Numbered from the stretch's first letter, positions 22,360 through 34,164 are shown. The stretch is 64,000 bases of DNA from Platycnemis pennipes (GCA_933228895.1 OW121853.1:125756133-125820132), one strand, 5' to 3'. Translations and numbers: made by a program. The notes: generated from the sequence alone by a model not told the origin.

Positions 22360-24068
22360 CAGTAAAGTCTTGATTTTACGTAACACCTTGGGACCCATAA
22401 ATAGGGTGTTATGTAAAATCAAATTATGTAAAACCAAGATATTAGCGGATTTTGAAAAATATTCCAAGATTTCACAACGTATGAGAACACAATGACATTG
22501 AAACTATTTTCACTACAAAGAGATCATTATTGCATGCATATTAAACTGTAGAAATTAAAACTATTTTAATTATGGTGGAGAGATAATTATATTTTAACTC
22601 AAAACGTGAAATAGAATTTCAGAACAGAATCATAGCTTTTGGCTGCTCAGGCAAAAGTACAGATTTAGCATTTAAACACGTGGCAATCAAGTGTGTAGAT
22701 AATTAGAAAATCATTCCTGTGGAAGAGTATGAATTGTACTGAGAGATAACATTTGAAATTAAAGCGGTTTAAAAAATTTATCCAAAATGAAAATGAAGAA
22801 AAACCCCTCTGAAAGTAAAATTTTATTTATAGAATTATGACTTTTAAAAATATTTTGTGATGTTTTTTTGCACTTTTAACCATTCCATTTTTGAGTGGAT
22901 TACTTTTTCAATTTCTCTTAAATTATCTTTAAAATCATCATCAACTTCGTGAAGTAATGAGAAATGACACAAGGTTTTTAATGCAAGGTTACTAATGACA
23001 AGGAAGAGAGGTCAAGTGCCTCAGGGCCTCCTTGGAGGAACTCCACCACAGCAACAATCTAATCTAATTACAAGGGAAGCATTTTTCATTGCAAGGCTCC
23101 GGAATGCAAGGGTACTTAAAAACAGCACAGGTAGCATCTACGATAAAATCAGTTGTAATTATCATTGATTAAAAACCATAGCACTGTGTTCGCTATCATT
23201 TCCATATTCCTTGGTTCTTCAATTCAATTTATTTAAAATTTTGGCTAACCCAAACCGTGTATCGAATTCCGCTTAAAGCTCTAGATTGGAAAAGTACAGA
23301 CAACACAACCTAAACAGACCTATCTACCTAGACATGGGGAAGGTTGTGAGTGAACATGTTCATACCGGAAAAATTTGTTGCCAAGCATTTAAGCAAGTTT
23401 TAGCCATCTGATGCCATCAGTTGTGATGTTTTATGCAATACTACAATGTCACATATCTTCCCAATTGCCTTGGTTGTTGGCATCGGTTGAGGACAAAAAC
23501 TGTCCATACATTATTCCGCTTAACAACGCACGCAAGTGTCAAGACACGTGTGCTTAGGCGACCCCAAAGCGAGCTTCATCTCATCACTTGGAACAGCTGA
23601 CAGGTTTGCTATCTCAAGGTCATAAAGCAGCTTTGTGCGAGAATACCAGGATTCCGGCACAATTATCATAGCGTAAACAAGTAAACACCTTGAACCCATA
23701 ACTTTTAGTGATGAAAGATGGAAAAATAAAATAATAATATATATACCATTAAAATGCAATGTATTGATTCGTTACAGTTGAATTTCACTGTAGTACAGCA
23801 TTATATTGAAGATTTCCTTTAAAGATGGGCAAGAATCTGCCGGATTATGTTTAAGTTTCTTTAAGTTCTGTTGTTTCATTTTGTAAAATCGAATTGATAT
23901 CTCCACTGGGGACCAAAATAGCATTATGTAAAATCGTTACATCAAATTTACATAAAATCAAATAATGCTTCCATAAGAATACTACAGGAGTCGGCCGGGA
24001 CCGCTCATTCACTTTTGTAAAATCAAATTTTACGTAAAATCAAGTTACCTAAAATCGAGATTCTACTG
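22360..24068. mobile_element. pogo/Tigger-like non-autonomous DNA transposon (1709 bp)
   Basis: Left end CAGTAAAGTCTTGATTTTAC and right end (other strand) CAGTAGAATCTCGATTTTAG are terminal inverted repeats extending further inward, flanked by TA on both sides (22358-22359 and 24069-24070). The CAGT terminus and TA target are typical of pogo/Tigger elements. The ends also contain repeated GTAAAATCAAAT-like blocks. No transposase frame is present, so it would depend on another copy. It lies in an intron of the WBP1/VOPP1-like gene. Confidence 0.7.
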
Positions 24069-24779
24069 TAGACACCTGAGTGGTTCTAAGATACCAACAC
24101 ATTCAATAGCTACGAATCTTTCATTCTTTAAATAATCAATCACCATGAATATATCGACCTAGGGGATGTTATTGGAGTTTGCAGTCAACCTGTCCCAATT
24201 TAATTGCTGCAATTTCCAGAATCACCATGCTCTCTCTCCTTATTCAGCTACACCCTGAATGTAGAAGTACTATATTTATCATCAAAGAAGTTACTGCCAT
24301 GCTGCTTTGTGACATCATTGTATGCAACTATTTCAACATGACTTCTTATTTTGAAGACACAATATTTTCTCATTTTTCTATGATGCTTATTAGATATAGG
24401 TACAAAATAGCCTTTGAATTTAATGCTGATGTTAATGTAGTGTTGATATTCCAAACTCTAATTTGCAGCTGTTGTAGACTTAGTACCTATTATAGAAATA
24501 GTGGACAACTCTATTGTACATGCTTTTCCCCTTAACTATATTTAACATCCATAAATTTCATAGCATATTGCCTGCCTTTATCAACTTCGTGATATGTCAT
24601 TACAATTTTGATCATCACATCCCTGCATAATGCAAGAAAACAGTGATAATCAGCATTTTAATTACACTTCATGCAACAGAAATAAGAAATTTGTTGGTCA
24701 TGGGACAAGTCAGAACCAGGGAAAAATTACACATCCATACATAGATCAAGAATAATTCCTATCTATTCCTCATTCTTAC

Positions 24780-24842
24780 ATGAAATTGCTGCAAATCATC
24801 TGCGACAGATGGATCACTTGGCAAAGGCACATAGTTGGAAGC
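24780..24842 (-). CDS. WBP1/VOPP1-like membrane protein, exon 4 (cytosolic tail)
   Basis: A 63-base exon (21 codons, phase 0 at both ends): acceptor ATCTCTTTTTTTCAG, donor CAT|GTAAGA. The peptide is ASNYVPLPSDPS followed by VADDLQQFH. It joins exon 3 and exon 5 without disturbing the frame. It is too short to be convincing alone; the matching phases on both sides and the strong splice signals carry the call. Confidence 0.65.
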
Positions 24843-25316
24843 CTGAAAAAAAGAGATACCACAAACTTAATAATGGCACATAGGTGACTCAATTCACTTA
24901 TGTAAGCATGCTAACCCAAGTGGAAATTTTTGCGAAATATTTGTAGGAAGTCCCTCAGAAATGAATGAGAAATGCAATTTTTGTGGGAGAAGTGAGATTT
25001 TATGAGAAAAATTTTTGTGGCCAATTTAGACCTTTCATTTCCTGAGATTTTTGTCAGAAAGGAGAGAGACCTGGACCAGCAGTGAGAATTTTATAATAAA
25101 AGTGTGAGAAGCCAAGCACGTAGTCGCCCCTTAATAGCCAGATGAGAAACCTTATCCTGGCCACACCGGGTCTCCCCATATGGAGCCCTAGCACGATGGC
25201 ACACAAGTGGACAATTAAACAATAAAAACATAATTTTTCATGCTTTTAATTTAACATAAAATTAGGCTAATATTAATTAGTAAGCTGATTTCCAGACCTT
25301 TTTTCAAATATATAAA

Positions 25317-25591
25317 TTGTTTTATCAGCAGTTTAAGTCCTTATGAAAGTGATTAGAGAGAACTATTTGGCCAACATTTCGGAAATATTATTTTTTCCTT
25401 CATCAGGGCTAAAATGGGATGAACCACCAATGAAAATTATATGCAATGTAAAGTATTCTATAAGTCATTTTACCAATGTTCATTGCTGGTTCATCCCATT
25501 TTAGCCCTGATGACGGGAAAAATATAATTTCTGAAACGTCGGCCAAATCTCTCTAATCATTTTCATAAGGACCTAAACTCTTGATAAAACA
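25317..25591. repeat. inverted-repeat pair with a hammerhead-like motif
   Basis: Arms 25317-25438 and 25473-25591 are reverse complements with scattered mismatches, separated by about 34 bases. The right arm on plus has CTGATGA (25507-25513), a stretch that can pair weakly, then GAAAC followed by GTC (25533-25540), the order of a hammerhead core. The left arm has the mirror CTGATGA (25406-25400, minus) but GAAAT instead of GAAAC. No coding capacity. Probably a Penelope-related, non-autonomous insertion like those at 4.7 and 15.9 kb. Confidence 0.6.
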
Positions 25592-27011
25592 AGCTAATAT
25601 TAAAGTTCCTCACAATCAGCTGATTCATTTGATACGAAACAGCATATGTTTACATCAATTTTCAACCACAGCAATTTCCATCAGATATTTGGTGTTTGTA
25701 CAGTATTTTCAAAATTGGTAGAAACTGATGAAATATTGGCAATTACGACTGTGGACTGTTGTATGGAAGTACCTTTAGATTGATTTACAGAATGAAATTT
25801 ACTTTTATGACTCCAAGTTCACAGTAGTTCTTGCTGGTGCTAAAAGCATTAAAATGAAATTAGTAAATTTATTTCTTTTTCTAGTACCCATTCAATTCCT
25901 ATTGGGTAAAAGGCTGCTAGCATCAAAAGTGAGATTAATATATTTTGCACATGAGCAATTGAAATATTGTTTTTTTATCACCACACATGCAAAGGTGCTG
26001 GGCTTTTTCACACTACGGTGGCTCTGAATCAAAAAGGCATGCATCAAAGGGTGGCAAATAAGTAGACAGAGAATCACACATGTTCCTTTCAAATCTTCTA
26101 TGAGAATGTTCAGTCCTGCTAAATTTTGGACAAGGATGGTCCATTTACGACAAAATTTGCTACCTACTTTTTAGCTACTTCCTCAAAAAAAGTAGCAGCG
26201 ACTCTATTAGCGACAAATTGAAAAAATGTAGCAGCTTCACAACAGGTTCTCATAAAAAGTAGCTGTCAGCTACTGTTTTTACACTCTCAAAATAGTAGTT
26301 TGAACAACTTTTTAAATAAATGAGTTAAAGTTGAGCTGTACACTTTTAAGATTCAAGAAATTAAATTTAATCTAAGTTTTATAGGGTAAATTACATAATA
26401 ATTATTTTAGGTTCTACATCTCAAATAATTATGGTAGGTGGACAGCCTTCCTCAGACCTGATTTTATCTGAAAAACAGTATCTAAGGTGTCTAATGTATC
26501 AGTGTCAGTGTCTAATCATAGTACACTCAAAGCAGAGGAACAGGCATATTAACATATCAGCTGAATCAAAGCTTAAGTCCCTTGGCAAAATTTCAAATAC
26601 TAACATTGTATAATTTTATGGTAGAAAGATAGGTTAATGATGGCAGTGAATGAAGCATAAGGGCAGTATTTTGAAAAGATTATACAATAAATGAAACCTC
26701 ACAGTATGCTTTTATACACATTTATTTAGTTTCAGGTTCAATTTTGCTGTGAAATTCAGATTCAGATATTTTAATCCTCATGCGACTCCTTTACCTGCAG
26801 AGAACATCCTCTTCACAACAGCACTTGATGTTATTAATGTGTTATGAAGATAAAATTGTTATGAAGATAAAAGGTCTTTCATATGCCTTTCAAGGTGTCC
26901 AAGTTATTTACTGAGGACGAGTCTAATAACCAAGTGACACTACTATCCAAGGACTTAACTTGCCAATTATTTAACATTTTTGCCAAGCGCAAAGAAATTT
27001 CTAGGCTAGAG

Positions 27012-27060
27012 TCCTGAGTGGTCCTGTTGATATGTAATATATCAACAGGACCACTCAGGA
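27012..27060. repeat. 22 bp perfect inverted repeat with 5-base loop
   Basis: 27012-27033 and 27039-27060 are exact reverse complements (ends TCCTGAGTGG...CCACTCAGGA). It lies immediately beside the start of an RTE-like remnant. Confidence 0.85.
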
Positions 27061-27325
27061 TGCGATTGCAGTGATGAGCGGACTAGTGGAAAGAAGTCTA
27101 GAATACGTCAGGATATATTCCCGTGCTTTGTCGATTTCAAAAAGGTGATTGACAGAGTGAGGTGCGAAAAGGCAATATTATGGGAATATTGTGGAAGACA
27201 GGAGAATGGAGTATACTGGAGAATGATCCATAATTTATGCATGGCACAGAAGGTGCAAGAGTAACCGATGGGAGACTTGGATTGGGCGACAATAGGAAGG
27301 GGAGTTAGGCAGGGCTGTCCATCAT
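27061..27325 (+). pseudogene. RTE-like LINE remnant, left part of a split copy
   Basis: Plus-strand reading gives 'FVDFKKVIDRVRCEKAILWE' and, at the right edge, 'IGRGVRQGCPS', the reverse-transcriptase palm. The copy is cut at the motif and resumes at about 30095 with 'FNIYSEEMVRKAG', so a LINE inserted precisely into it. Confidence 0.6.
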
Positions 27326-27424
27326 TAATAATAATAATAATAATAATTTTTATTTGTCCGGAGATTTGTTGCTACAAATATAGGACACGTCAAGGCAAAT
27401 ACATAAAACAGTGAAATGCAATAG

Positions 27425-27964
27425 TTAAAAATGAAGAAATTCATCAACAGAATAAAATAAATTTCTCAATAGAAATTCATGGAGCTTACATTTGAAAAGG
27501 GCCATAGTCTTTGCCCTCTTAACTTCTGAAGGAAGCTTATTAAAGAGCAAAAGGCCCATATACCAAGGGGCATAACTAGAGTTTTTAGTTCTTACAACAG
27601 TTTTATGGATGTTGGTAGAGCTCCTAGTAAAATAACAATGATATTCGTTATTGGTTACATAATTGGAAATATTCTTTTTAGCACAAACAATGGCAGCAAA
27701 CATGTACACACAGGGAAGAGGTAAAATACCAAATTTCTGAAAAAGAGGGCGACATGGGGCATTAAGAGGTACTTTACCTATCAGCCGCAGAACCCTCTTT
27801 TGAATTTTAAATATTATTATAGAATTGGGGGTAGGGCCCCAGAAGAGGATGCTGTACATAATCAGGGAAAAGAACTCACCAATATAAATTGACAGCAGTT
27901 CATCAACATTTACAGTTCTTCTAATAGACCGAATTAAAAAACAGACAGAACTCAAGTTTACCAC
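27425..27964 (-). pseudogene. jockey/CR1-like LINE, C-terminal region
   Basis: 179 codons: thumb and C-terminal zone, with 'FFSLIMYSILFWG', 'IIIFKIQKRVLRLIGKV' and the final 'LLFNKLPSEVKRAKTMALFK' that aligns by eye with the end of the 524-codon protein at 62139-63713. It is separated from the upstream reverse transcriptase parts by stops/frameshift. Confidence 0.7.
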
Positions 27965-28121
27965 GGAGTTTCTGAATATAACCCTCCCAAGAGATTTGAC
28001 TGTCTAAGGTGACGCCCAAGAAAGAAGAACTATTATTCTGTGGAATAGGATTGCTATCAATATTAACAGAGATGAAAGATTGATGTTTGTTCTTACTATG
28101 AAAATAAATAAAATTTGATTT

Positions 28122-28358
28122 CTACACATTGAGTAGGAGAGAGTTTTGATAACACCATTCTTTTAGGAGACTTGCGGCTTGGCTAGATTTTGAGGCCAGA
28201 CATTTTGACGACGAGGCAGACACGAGAACATTGGTATCATCATCATACAATACAGGAAGTACACCAGGTACAGATTTCAGAATATCAGGGAGGTCGTTTA
28301 TAAATAAAAGGAACAGTACTGGGCCCAGAACAGAGCCCTGGGGAACACCTAAGACCAC
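28122..28358 (-). pseudogene. jockey/CR1-like LINE reverse transcriptase, catalytic part
   Basis: Contains GVPQGSVLGPVLFLLFINDL and the catalytic box as YDDD in place of the family's YADD. The two catalytic aspartates remain. Frame broken on both sides. Confidence 0.7.
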
Positions 28359-28438
28359 TTTTTCTCAGGGGACACAAAATTGGCTCCATCTCTAGTAAGG
28401 ACAACACTTTGATGCCTATCACTTAGATAAGACTCAAT

Positions 28439-28864
28439 TCAATTACAAGCCGCACCTCTAATACCAAACATTTCAAGTTTTTGCAAAAGAAGATTATGAT
28501 TGACATAGTCAAAAGCTTTGGAGAAATCAAACATAAGAATAAGGGATTCTTGTCTGTTGTCGAGGTCATCTAGTATTTTATTCACAACCTGGTAAATAGC
28601 AGTGTTAGTGGACTTCGATTTCCTAAAGCCATGCTGGGAGGTGGATAGTAAATTTTGAGATTCCAGGTAAGTTATGAGACGAGAGTAGAACACAATTTCA
28701 AAGATTTTGCTAAATTGGTTAAGTAGAGAAATAGGACGATATGAGTTCATGTCTTGACAACTACCCCTGCCTTTGTATAGAGGAATGACCTTAGCCACTT
28801 TAAGTGAACTTGGAAACATCCCCAACCGTAAGGATTCATTGATCAGGAATAATAGTGGAGACAT
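28439..28864 (-). pseudogene. jockey/CR1-like LINE reverse transcriptase, finger region
   Basis: Contains 'KVIPLYKGRGSCQDMNSYRP', 'SKIFE', 'GFRKSKST' and the first catalytic motif 'FDFSKAFDYVNH'. In the complete protein it directly precedes the segment at 28122-28358. Confidence 0.75.
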
Positions 28865-29097
28865 GATTGCGTTGGATGATTGTTTGATTATGACAGATGG
28901 AATCCCATCAATACCAGAAGTGAATTTTGTTGCTTAAATTCCTGATAACATTCCTTAATTCTGAATCGGAGCAGGGATGAAGAAATAAGGAGTTACAAAG
29001 GCTTGTTGTTTGGGAAAATCTAGTATGTTGATTCATATTCGGAAGTTTATGTGATAAAAAGAAATCATTAAGTGCAGTGGCCATTCGACAATTATCA

Positions 29098-30030
29098 TCA
29101 ATAATTTTTCCCTGGGAGTCTAAATTCTGACGTACTACTCTTGTGAGGACTGGATTCTTTCACAATTTTCCAAATTTCTTTAGTTTTGTTAGCAGCATTA
29201 TTAATTCTTTGGCTATTGTATGTTCTCTTGGCGTTCTGAAGGATGTGTCTGTAATTCTTTTTCAAGACCGCATACTCCCGTCTTTCATAAGGGTCTGCTT
29301 TATCACGAAAATGCAAAGCCATATCTTTCATAAACTTTGAAAGGTTACGAATTTCTTGTGTAACCCAAGGCTTTATGCAACTTGATTTAGAGTAGTTTCT
29401 CCTTTTTGTATGGAAAAGTGGAAAACAGTAGTTGAAGTAATTTAGGTACGATAAATAAAAGTATTTAAAGCTATCATCAGAAGAGCACATATGATAAACT
29501 TTTGACCAATCATGTAAATTTAGCATTTCACAAAAGGTAGTAATATTTTCATCCGAGAAGATTCTCTTATAAGAAGTTGTACAATTTGTAGAAGATCTAA
29601 CTGCAAGTGTGCAAAGTAACGGAAAATGGTCTGAGATGTGAGATATGAGAACTTTGGTCTCCACATACATCAGGTTAATATTTGTAAAAATATTATCAAT
29701 AACAGTTGAAGAAGTATTACTGATTCTCGTTGGCTCAATGTTAGTGATATTCATTTTAAAAGAAGAAAGAATGTCAAACAGCTCTCGTTTTTCTTTAGAA
29801 TCTTGGAGAATATTGCAGTTGAAGTCCCCAGTGATGATTAAAGAACAGTTCTCAATAGCATTATAAGTTTGATCTAGAAGTTCCGATAATTTTTTAAGGA
29901 ACACATTGAAATTAGTAGAAGGAGAGCGATAAATAGAGGCTAGGTAAACGTGCGTATCGTCAAGTTCAATTTTGGTCAAACAAGATTCGAACACCTGTTC
30001 TTCATTAAGCAAACTGTAGGGAAATTCCAC
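29098..30030 (-). pseudogene. jockey/CR1-like LINE endonuclease, partial
   Basis: 310 codons of an apurinic-type endonuclease: 'VYLASIYRSPSTN', 'SLIITGDFNCN', 'STVIDNIFTN', 'SHISDHFPLLC' (the SDH active-site motif) and the following linker. The N-terminal third is missing, since the element begins at a GGVLI motif just upstream. Confidence 0.8.
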
Positions 30031-30094
30031 AGAGGTGTATCGTAGATTCAGAGATACAAGAATTAAGACTCCTCCGTGTTGCTGGTATGTTTAA

Positions 30095-30689
30095 CATATA
30101 CTCGGAGGAAATGGTGAGAAAGGCTGGGGAGGAAAATTGATAAAATTGTTGGGGTTCGCGGATGACGAAGTCTTAGCCAGCCAGTCAACATACAGCCTAC
30201 AAAAGTACTAGATGTGTTACAAAAACAGTACAAAAGATATGGGTTGAAGATAAATCAAATAAAATGAAAGTATTGAAATTTTCAAGATCAAAAGAGCCAA
30301 TTTAAAAGTAGGAGGAGTGAAGCTAGAGCAGGTGGAGCAATTTAGCTATCTACCTAGTGTGTTGGAGGAAAAAGGGTACATCAGCATTGAAGACAGAAAA
30401 ATAATTGCATTGGCAAAAGAATATTTTACTCCTAGGTGTGAAATAATGACAGGGGCATTAAGTAGTGAAGCAAAGAAAAGACTAGTGAAAAGTGGAAATG
30501 TGGGCTAGAAAGAAAGGAGAAGAAAATAGACTTAGGGCTTTAGAGATGTGGGCATGGAGGAAGATGGATAGATTAAAGTGGATTGAAAGGAGGATGAAAG
30601 ATGAAAAGCCAGAATTGGTAGGAGAAGAAAGAATTTGGAGAGAATAAAATGATGGGAGGTATGATGGGCTGAAGATGGTCATTGCGTGA
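30095..30689 (+). pseudogene. RTE-like LINE remnant, right part of the split copy
   Basis: Resumes with 'FNIYSEEMVRKAG', a catalytic segment 'LLGFADDEVLASQ' (FADD), 'GVKLEQVEQFSYL', and a C-terminal 'RRMKDEKPELVGEERIW'. It completes the copy interrupted at 27326. Several stops. Confidence 0.55.
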
Positions 30690-30881
30690 TAATAATAATA
30701 ATAATGTTTTATTGGTCAGTCGTATTCAAAGGATACACAGACCTCGTCAGGAAAAAAATGTACGTACATATACAAGAAAAAATTACAATTCATTACAAAA
30801 AAAACAATTATGAAAAATTACAATTACAGTTTATAAGCTGCAAGTTAAAATACCATATCACAGGTGTTATGTGTAAAAAAT

Positions 30882-31151
30882 TCACCAACAGAATACAAAG
30901 GCTGTACTTAAGGCAAGCCATGAGTGAATCACACTCTTGAATCTAGCCAAGCTAGTCATTCTGGCTGAAATCGGTAGATGGTTAAATAGTTTGATAGCTA
31001 AATTAATCCGGGAAGATTGAGTTTTGGTTAATCTGCATTGGTTAAGGGATAAAAGATTATTATTTCTTGTGCTGTAATTGTGAGTTGCACATCTTGTAGG
31101 AAAGAGATCAAGGTTTTCTTTTACATATATCAAAACTCTGTATACATACAA
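30882..31151 (-). pseudogene. second jockey/CR1-like LINE, C-terminal segment
   Basis: 89 codons, with 'ENLDLFPTRCATHNYSTR' and 'SRINLAIKLFNHLPISA'. Follows the main frame in a different phase, so a single frameshift near 31140 separates them. Confidence 0.65.
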
Positions 31152-32158
31152 ACAGTTAAAATTTTCAATTCTATAAACAGTGGGCGAAAATGCTCCTGAG
31201 ATGGGTAATTAGTTATTATTCTAATGGCCTTTTTTTGCAATAAAAAAACAGATTTTATGTCAAGGGCATTCCCCCATATTTCCAGACCATAGACCAAGTG
31301 GCTGTTAAAAAAGGCAAAGTATATACATCGCATGAAATCAGGAGGGACTATCAAGCTTAGCTTTCTTAAAATAAAGAGAGCTTTGGAAAGCTTTTTGTTT
31401 ACCTCAGTGATATGATAGCTCCAGCTGAGTTTAGTATCAAGGTAGAACCCAAGTAACTTAGTTGGATTCAGATTACCTCGGGCAGACTTCAGGCTACAGA
31501 TTAGCTTTTGAGTTTTTTCCCTGTTAAGTACAAAGCCATTAACTCTAAACCAATCATTAGCCAATGCTAGATGATTGCCTGCACTTCCAGCAGCAGTGGT
31601 AGTACTTTTGGAAACATCTATTAAGGCTGTATCATCAGCGTAGAGAATGGAATTTGAGGGTATGCTGTATGGTAGGTCATTGATCATTATTAAGAATAAG
31701 ATGGGTCCCAGGACAGACCCCTGGGGAACTCCATATTGAGTAGGGAGGAAAGAGGACTGCACACCCTCCATTTCAACACATTGTTGACGCTGAGAAAGAT
31801 ATGATTGGTAAAGAGACAACTCAACTCCTGAGATCCCATAGTAATTCAATTTTTCCAGTAATAATGAGTGAGAAACACAATCGAAAGCTTTGGTAAGATC
31901 ACAAAGGGTTAAAGCAACAGATAATTGGTCTTCATAAGAGTTGTGGATGATATCGGTGATATATTGAAGAGCATGTGTGGTGGTTTTACCTTTACGGAAA
32001 CCATATTGAGATGAACTAAAAAAGCCACTATTCTCTAAATAGTCGTATAGTTGAGATTTAATAATTACCTCAAAGATTTTACCAATGATCGGTGTCACAG
32101 AAATAGGGCGATATGAGTTAGGGTCATCTTTGGGGCCTTTCTTGTGTACTGGAGTCAC
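31130..32158 (-). pseudogene. second jockey/CR1-like LINE, reverse transcriptase
   Basis: 342 codons holding an intact-looking reverse transcriptase: 'VTPIIGKIFEVIIKSQL', 'FRKGKTT', 'CDLTKAFDCVSH', 'YGVPQGSVLGPILFLIMIND', 'SILYADDTALI' and the thumb (SWSYHITEVNKKLSKALFIL). The catalytic YADD is present. The 5' half (endonuclease) is lost and the C-terminus is frameshifted, so it cannot move itself. Confidence 0.8.
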
Positions 32159-32754
32159 TTTAGAATATTTAAGATGATATGGAAAGACACCAGATTGAAG
32201 ACATGTATTGATTATTATACTGAGAGGCTCAGTTATAGATTCATTTAAGCTCTTGAGGAGGTTATTTGAGAGACCGTAAATATCTTTACTATTTGAGTTT
32301 TTAAGAGATTTTATTACCTTAAAGATCTCATATGGTGTAACCCATTTCCACTTAAAATGGCTTTTGTTTATTGTGTAGGTTGGGTTGAGGGAGAATGAAA
32401 TGTCTATTTAGACCTACCTTCAACAGAAGAAAACTAATAATAATAATACTATTCATTGAATTGGACAGTATCAGAATCATGAAATATCGAACCTACATAC
32501 CATAGGACCACGATGTACCTTGGGAAATACCGAGAGTATTGAGAAAATCTAAGAAGAGCTATTTAATAATAATGATAGTACCATTCAAAAAAGCATAAAT
32601 ATTTATTAAATGAGCTTAGCATTAAAAATTCACTATCAGCAAATGTACTCCCACAAGCTAGTTCTCTGTAAGCTATATAAGGGAGAGTACACTAGTGGAA
32701 GAATCTGCCTTGAAACAGTCTTGAAATAACTGTGCTGAACCACTCTTGTAACTC

Positions 32755-32995
32755 TGTTGAAAATTGAAACAGGATTCCAACACAGACTCTCTTGAATCTT
32801 CCTTGAAATTCTGTGTTGGGACACACTTGAAATTCTGATTTGGGACACTCTTGAAATTGTGTTGGGACTCTCTTGAAAGTTTGTGTTGGGACTCTCTTGA
32901 AATTGTGTTGGGACTCTCTTGAAAGTTTGTGTTGGGACTCTCTTGAAATTATGTGTTGGGACTCTCTTGAAATTATGTGTTGGGACTCATAATTA
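32755..32995. repeat. minisatellite, units of about 22-25 bp
   Basis: Repeats of the type TTGGGACTCTCTTGAAAT(T)(A)TGTG with small length changes; about ten units, the right-hand ones nearly identical and the left-hand ones diverged. Read on minus it is CAAGAGAGTCCCAACAC-like, similar to the degenerate TTTCAAGAGAG...TTCAACAG motifs on plus at 34.99-35.39 kb. Confidence 0.8.
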
Positions 32996-33059
32996 AAAAA
33001 AATAAGGTTAGAGGTAGATGCAGTATGCTTACATAATATATAGTACACAAGATTAACTT

Positions 33060-34140
33060 CTCGTGCATACAACTACAATTACCTAACTACCTACACTTAA
33101 GCCCTGCCTATCCTATCATCCTTTGCTAAGCGACCTGACACATGTTAAAACTGGGAGACTGGTAAGCCATATATATACAGCTGCTGGCTGGCATTAAGTT
33201 GTTTGTGATAACTAACTTTACTAAAAGATTGACATGGGTAATTGGCACCGATAAAACATTTCTCCAATAACCATTTTGTGGATAAAAATAAGCACGACCA
33301 TTATGAATATACATAACGTATATTCTTTGAACTCCAGGAGAGATAAATAAGAGTTTCGTCCGGCTGAGAATCTCTTCTGGCGAGTGCACCAGTACTTTCG
33401 TTAAGTTCGATACCGTCCACGAAGGACTGAAAAAAATCATCCGTGGACTAATGTTCAATCACTTTTCAAGATCACGAATCGCACACATATTTAATGTAGG
33501 TATATCATACCCATGGGTAAAAATCCACTATTAGTGGATCCACAATTAGTGGCGGTTTCGGCATCCACAAAAATTTTAGTGGATCTGCAAATGGTGGCGA
33601 TATCGGAGCCCACTAAAATTTTAGAGGATCGACATGTTGAAGCGGATAAAAGAAAGCAATATCCACAAGCGTTGGCACTGGTTAAGGCGCGAAATTTGTC
33701 GTACTCTGGGGTTTTCACCTCTCGCTGTAGCTTTTTCCTTGGGCAATCGTCATCCATGCTACTTCTGTAAACTTGGTACCCAGTGTTTTTGGACTCAATT
33801 ATTTTTTATTGAAGTTTTTTACGAAAGATATTGGCACTATCACCTTTCCACTCTCTCCGCAAAACGTTGTACATAATCAAAGCTCGCCATGGCTTTATGT
33901 GAAATTCCTCTGATGCAACAAAGATTACCAAAACAGAAGTAATGTTTTTGTTAAATTCAAGTTATATCGGTGCAATTTCGACTGTGTTTGTGAGTCACTT
34001 TATATTGCTGTTGCAAAAAAAATGTCGCAAAAATGTCATTCAGTCTATTCCAGATAATCCATTCATTTTTGAAGCTTTGGAGTCTAAATATAACACAAGT
34101 ATTCATGTTAACTGCATAACAAATGTCTGTGTCTCAAGGG
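33060..34140. other. non-coding stretch between two oppositely oriented repeat blocks
   Basis: No recognised gene. Contains a 110-codon minus frame (33126-33458) with no domain that I recognise and a short internal tandem repeat (33525-33632). It is possibly the interior of a foldback-type element. Confidence 0.3.
33525..33632. repeat. 45 bp tandem repeat, about 2.4 units
   Basis: Units share the pattern TTAGTGGATC..CAA..TGGTGG followed by CGGT/ATTTCGG and ACTAAAATTTTAG. The plus frame 33513-33770 reads as 15-residue repeats (LVDPQLVAVSASTKI, LVDLQMVAISEPTKI). Both strands stay open, so coding is not established. Confidence 0.6.
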
Positions 34141-34164
34141 TTTGCGGGTTCCTCTAGCGTTGAT

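Larger units (their letters stand above)
27326..30094 (-). mobile_element. jockey/CR1-like LINE, 5'-truncated, nested in an RTE remnant
   Basis: Minus strand. From 30094 down: endonuclease fragment beginning at a GGVLI motif, reverse transcriptase, C-terminal region, a short 3' end (CGGACAAATAAAAATT) and a run of about six ATT units at 27326-27345. The 5' end is truncated inside the endonuclease. The inserted element splits another retroelement's reverse transcriptase frame so cleanly that its flanks rejoin in frame. It is related to the LINE at 62.1-63.8 kb. Confidence 0.8.
30690..32345 (-). mobile_element. second jockey/CR1-like LINE, 5'-truncated
   Basis: Minus strand; a short ATT-repeat tail at about 30690-30707 marks the 3' end, and the sequence reads as a reverse transcriptase up to about 32345, where similarity stops. 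The family differs from the 27.3 kb copy (for example SVALTLCDLTKAFDCVSH). Confidence 0.75.

Noticed and set aside
24179..24535. 118-codon plus frame
   Set aside because: AT-rich, no domain, starts beside a transposon end; looks like chance.
32776..32995. Regular direct repeats that might suggest a CRISPR array
   Set aside because: No unique spacers of constant length, units abut directly, eukaryotic context; it is a minisatellite.
33126..33458. 110-codon minus frame
   Set aside because: No recognised domain and no splice or start context; kept only as part of the possible foldback interior.
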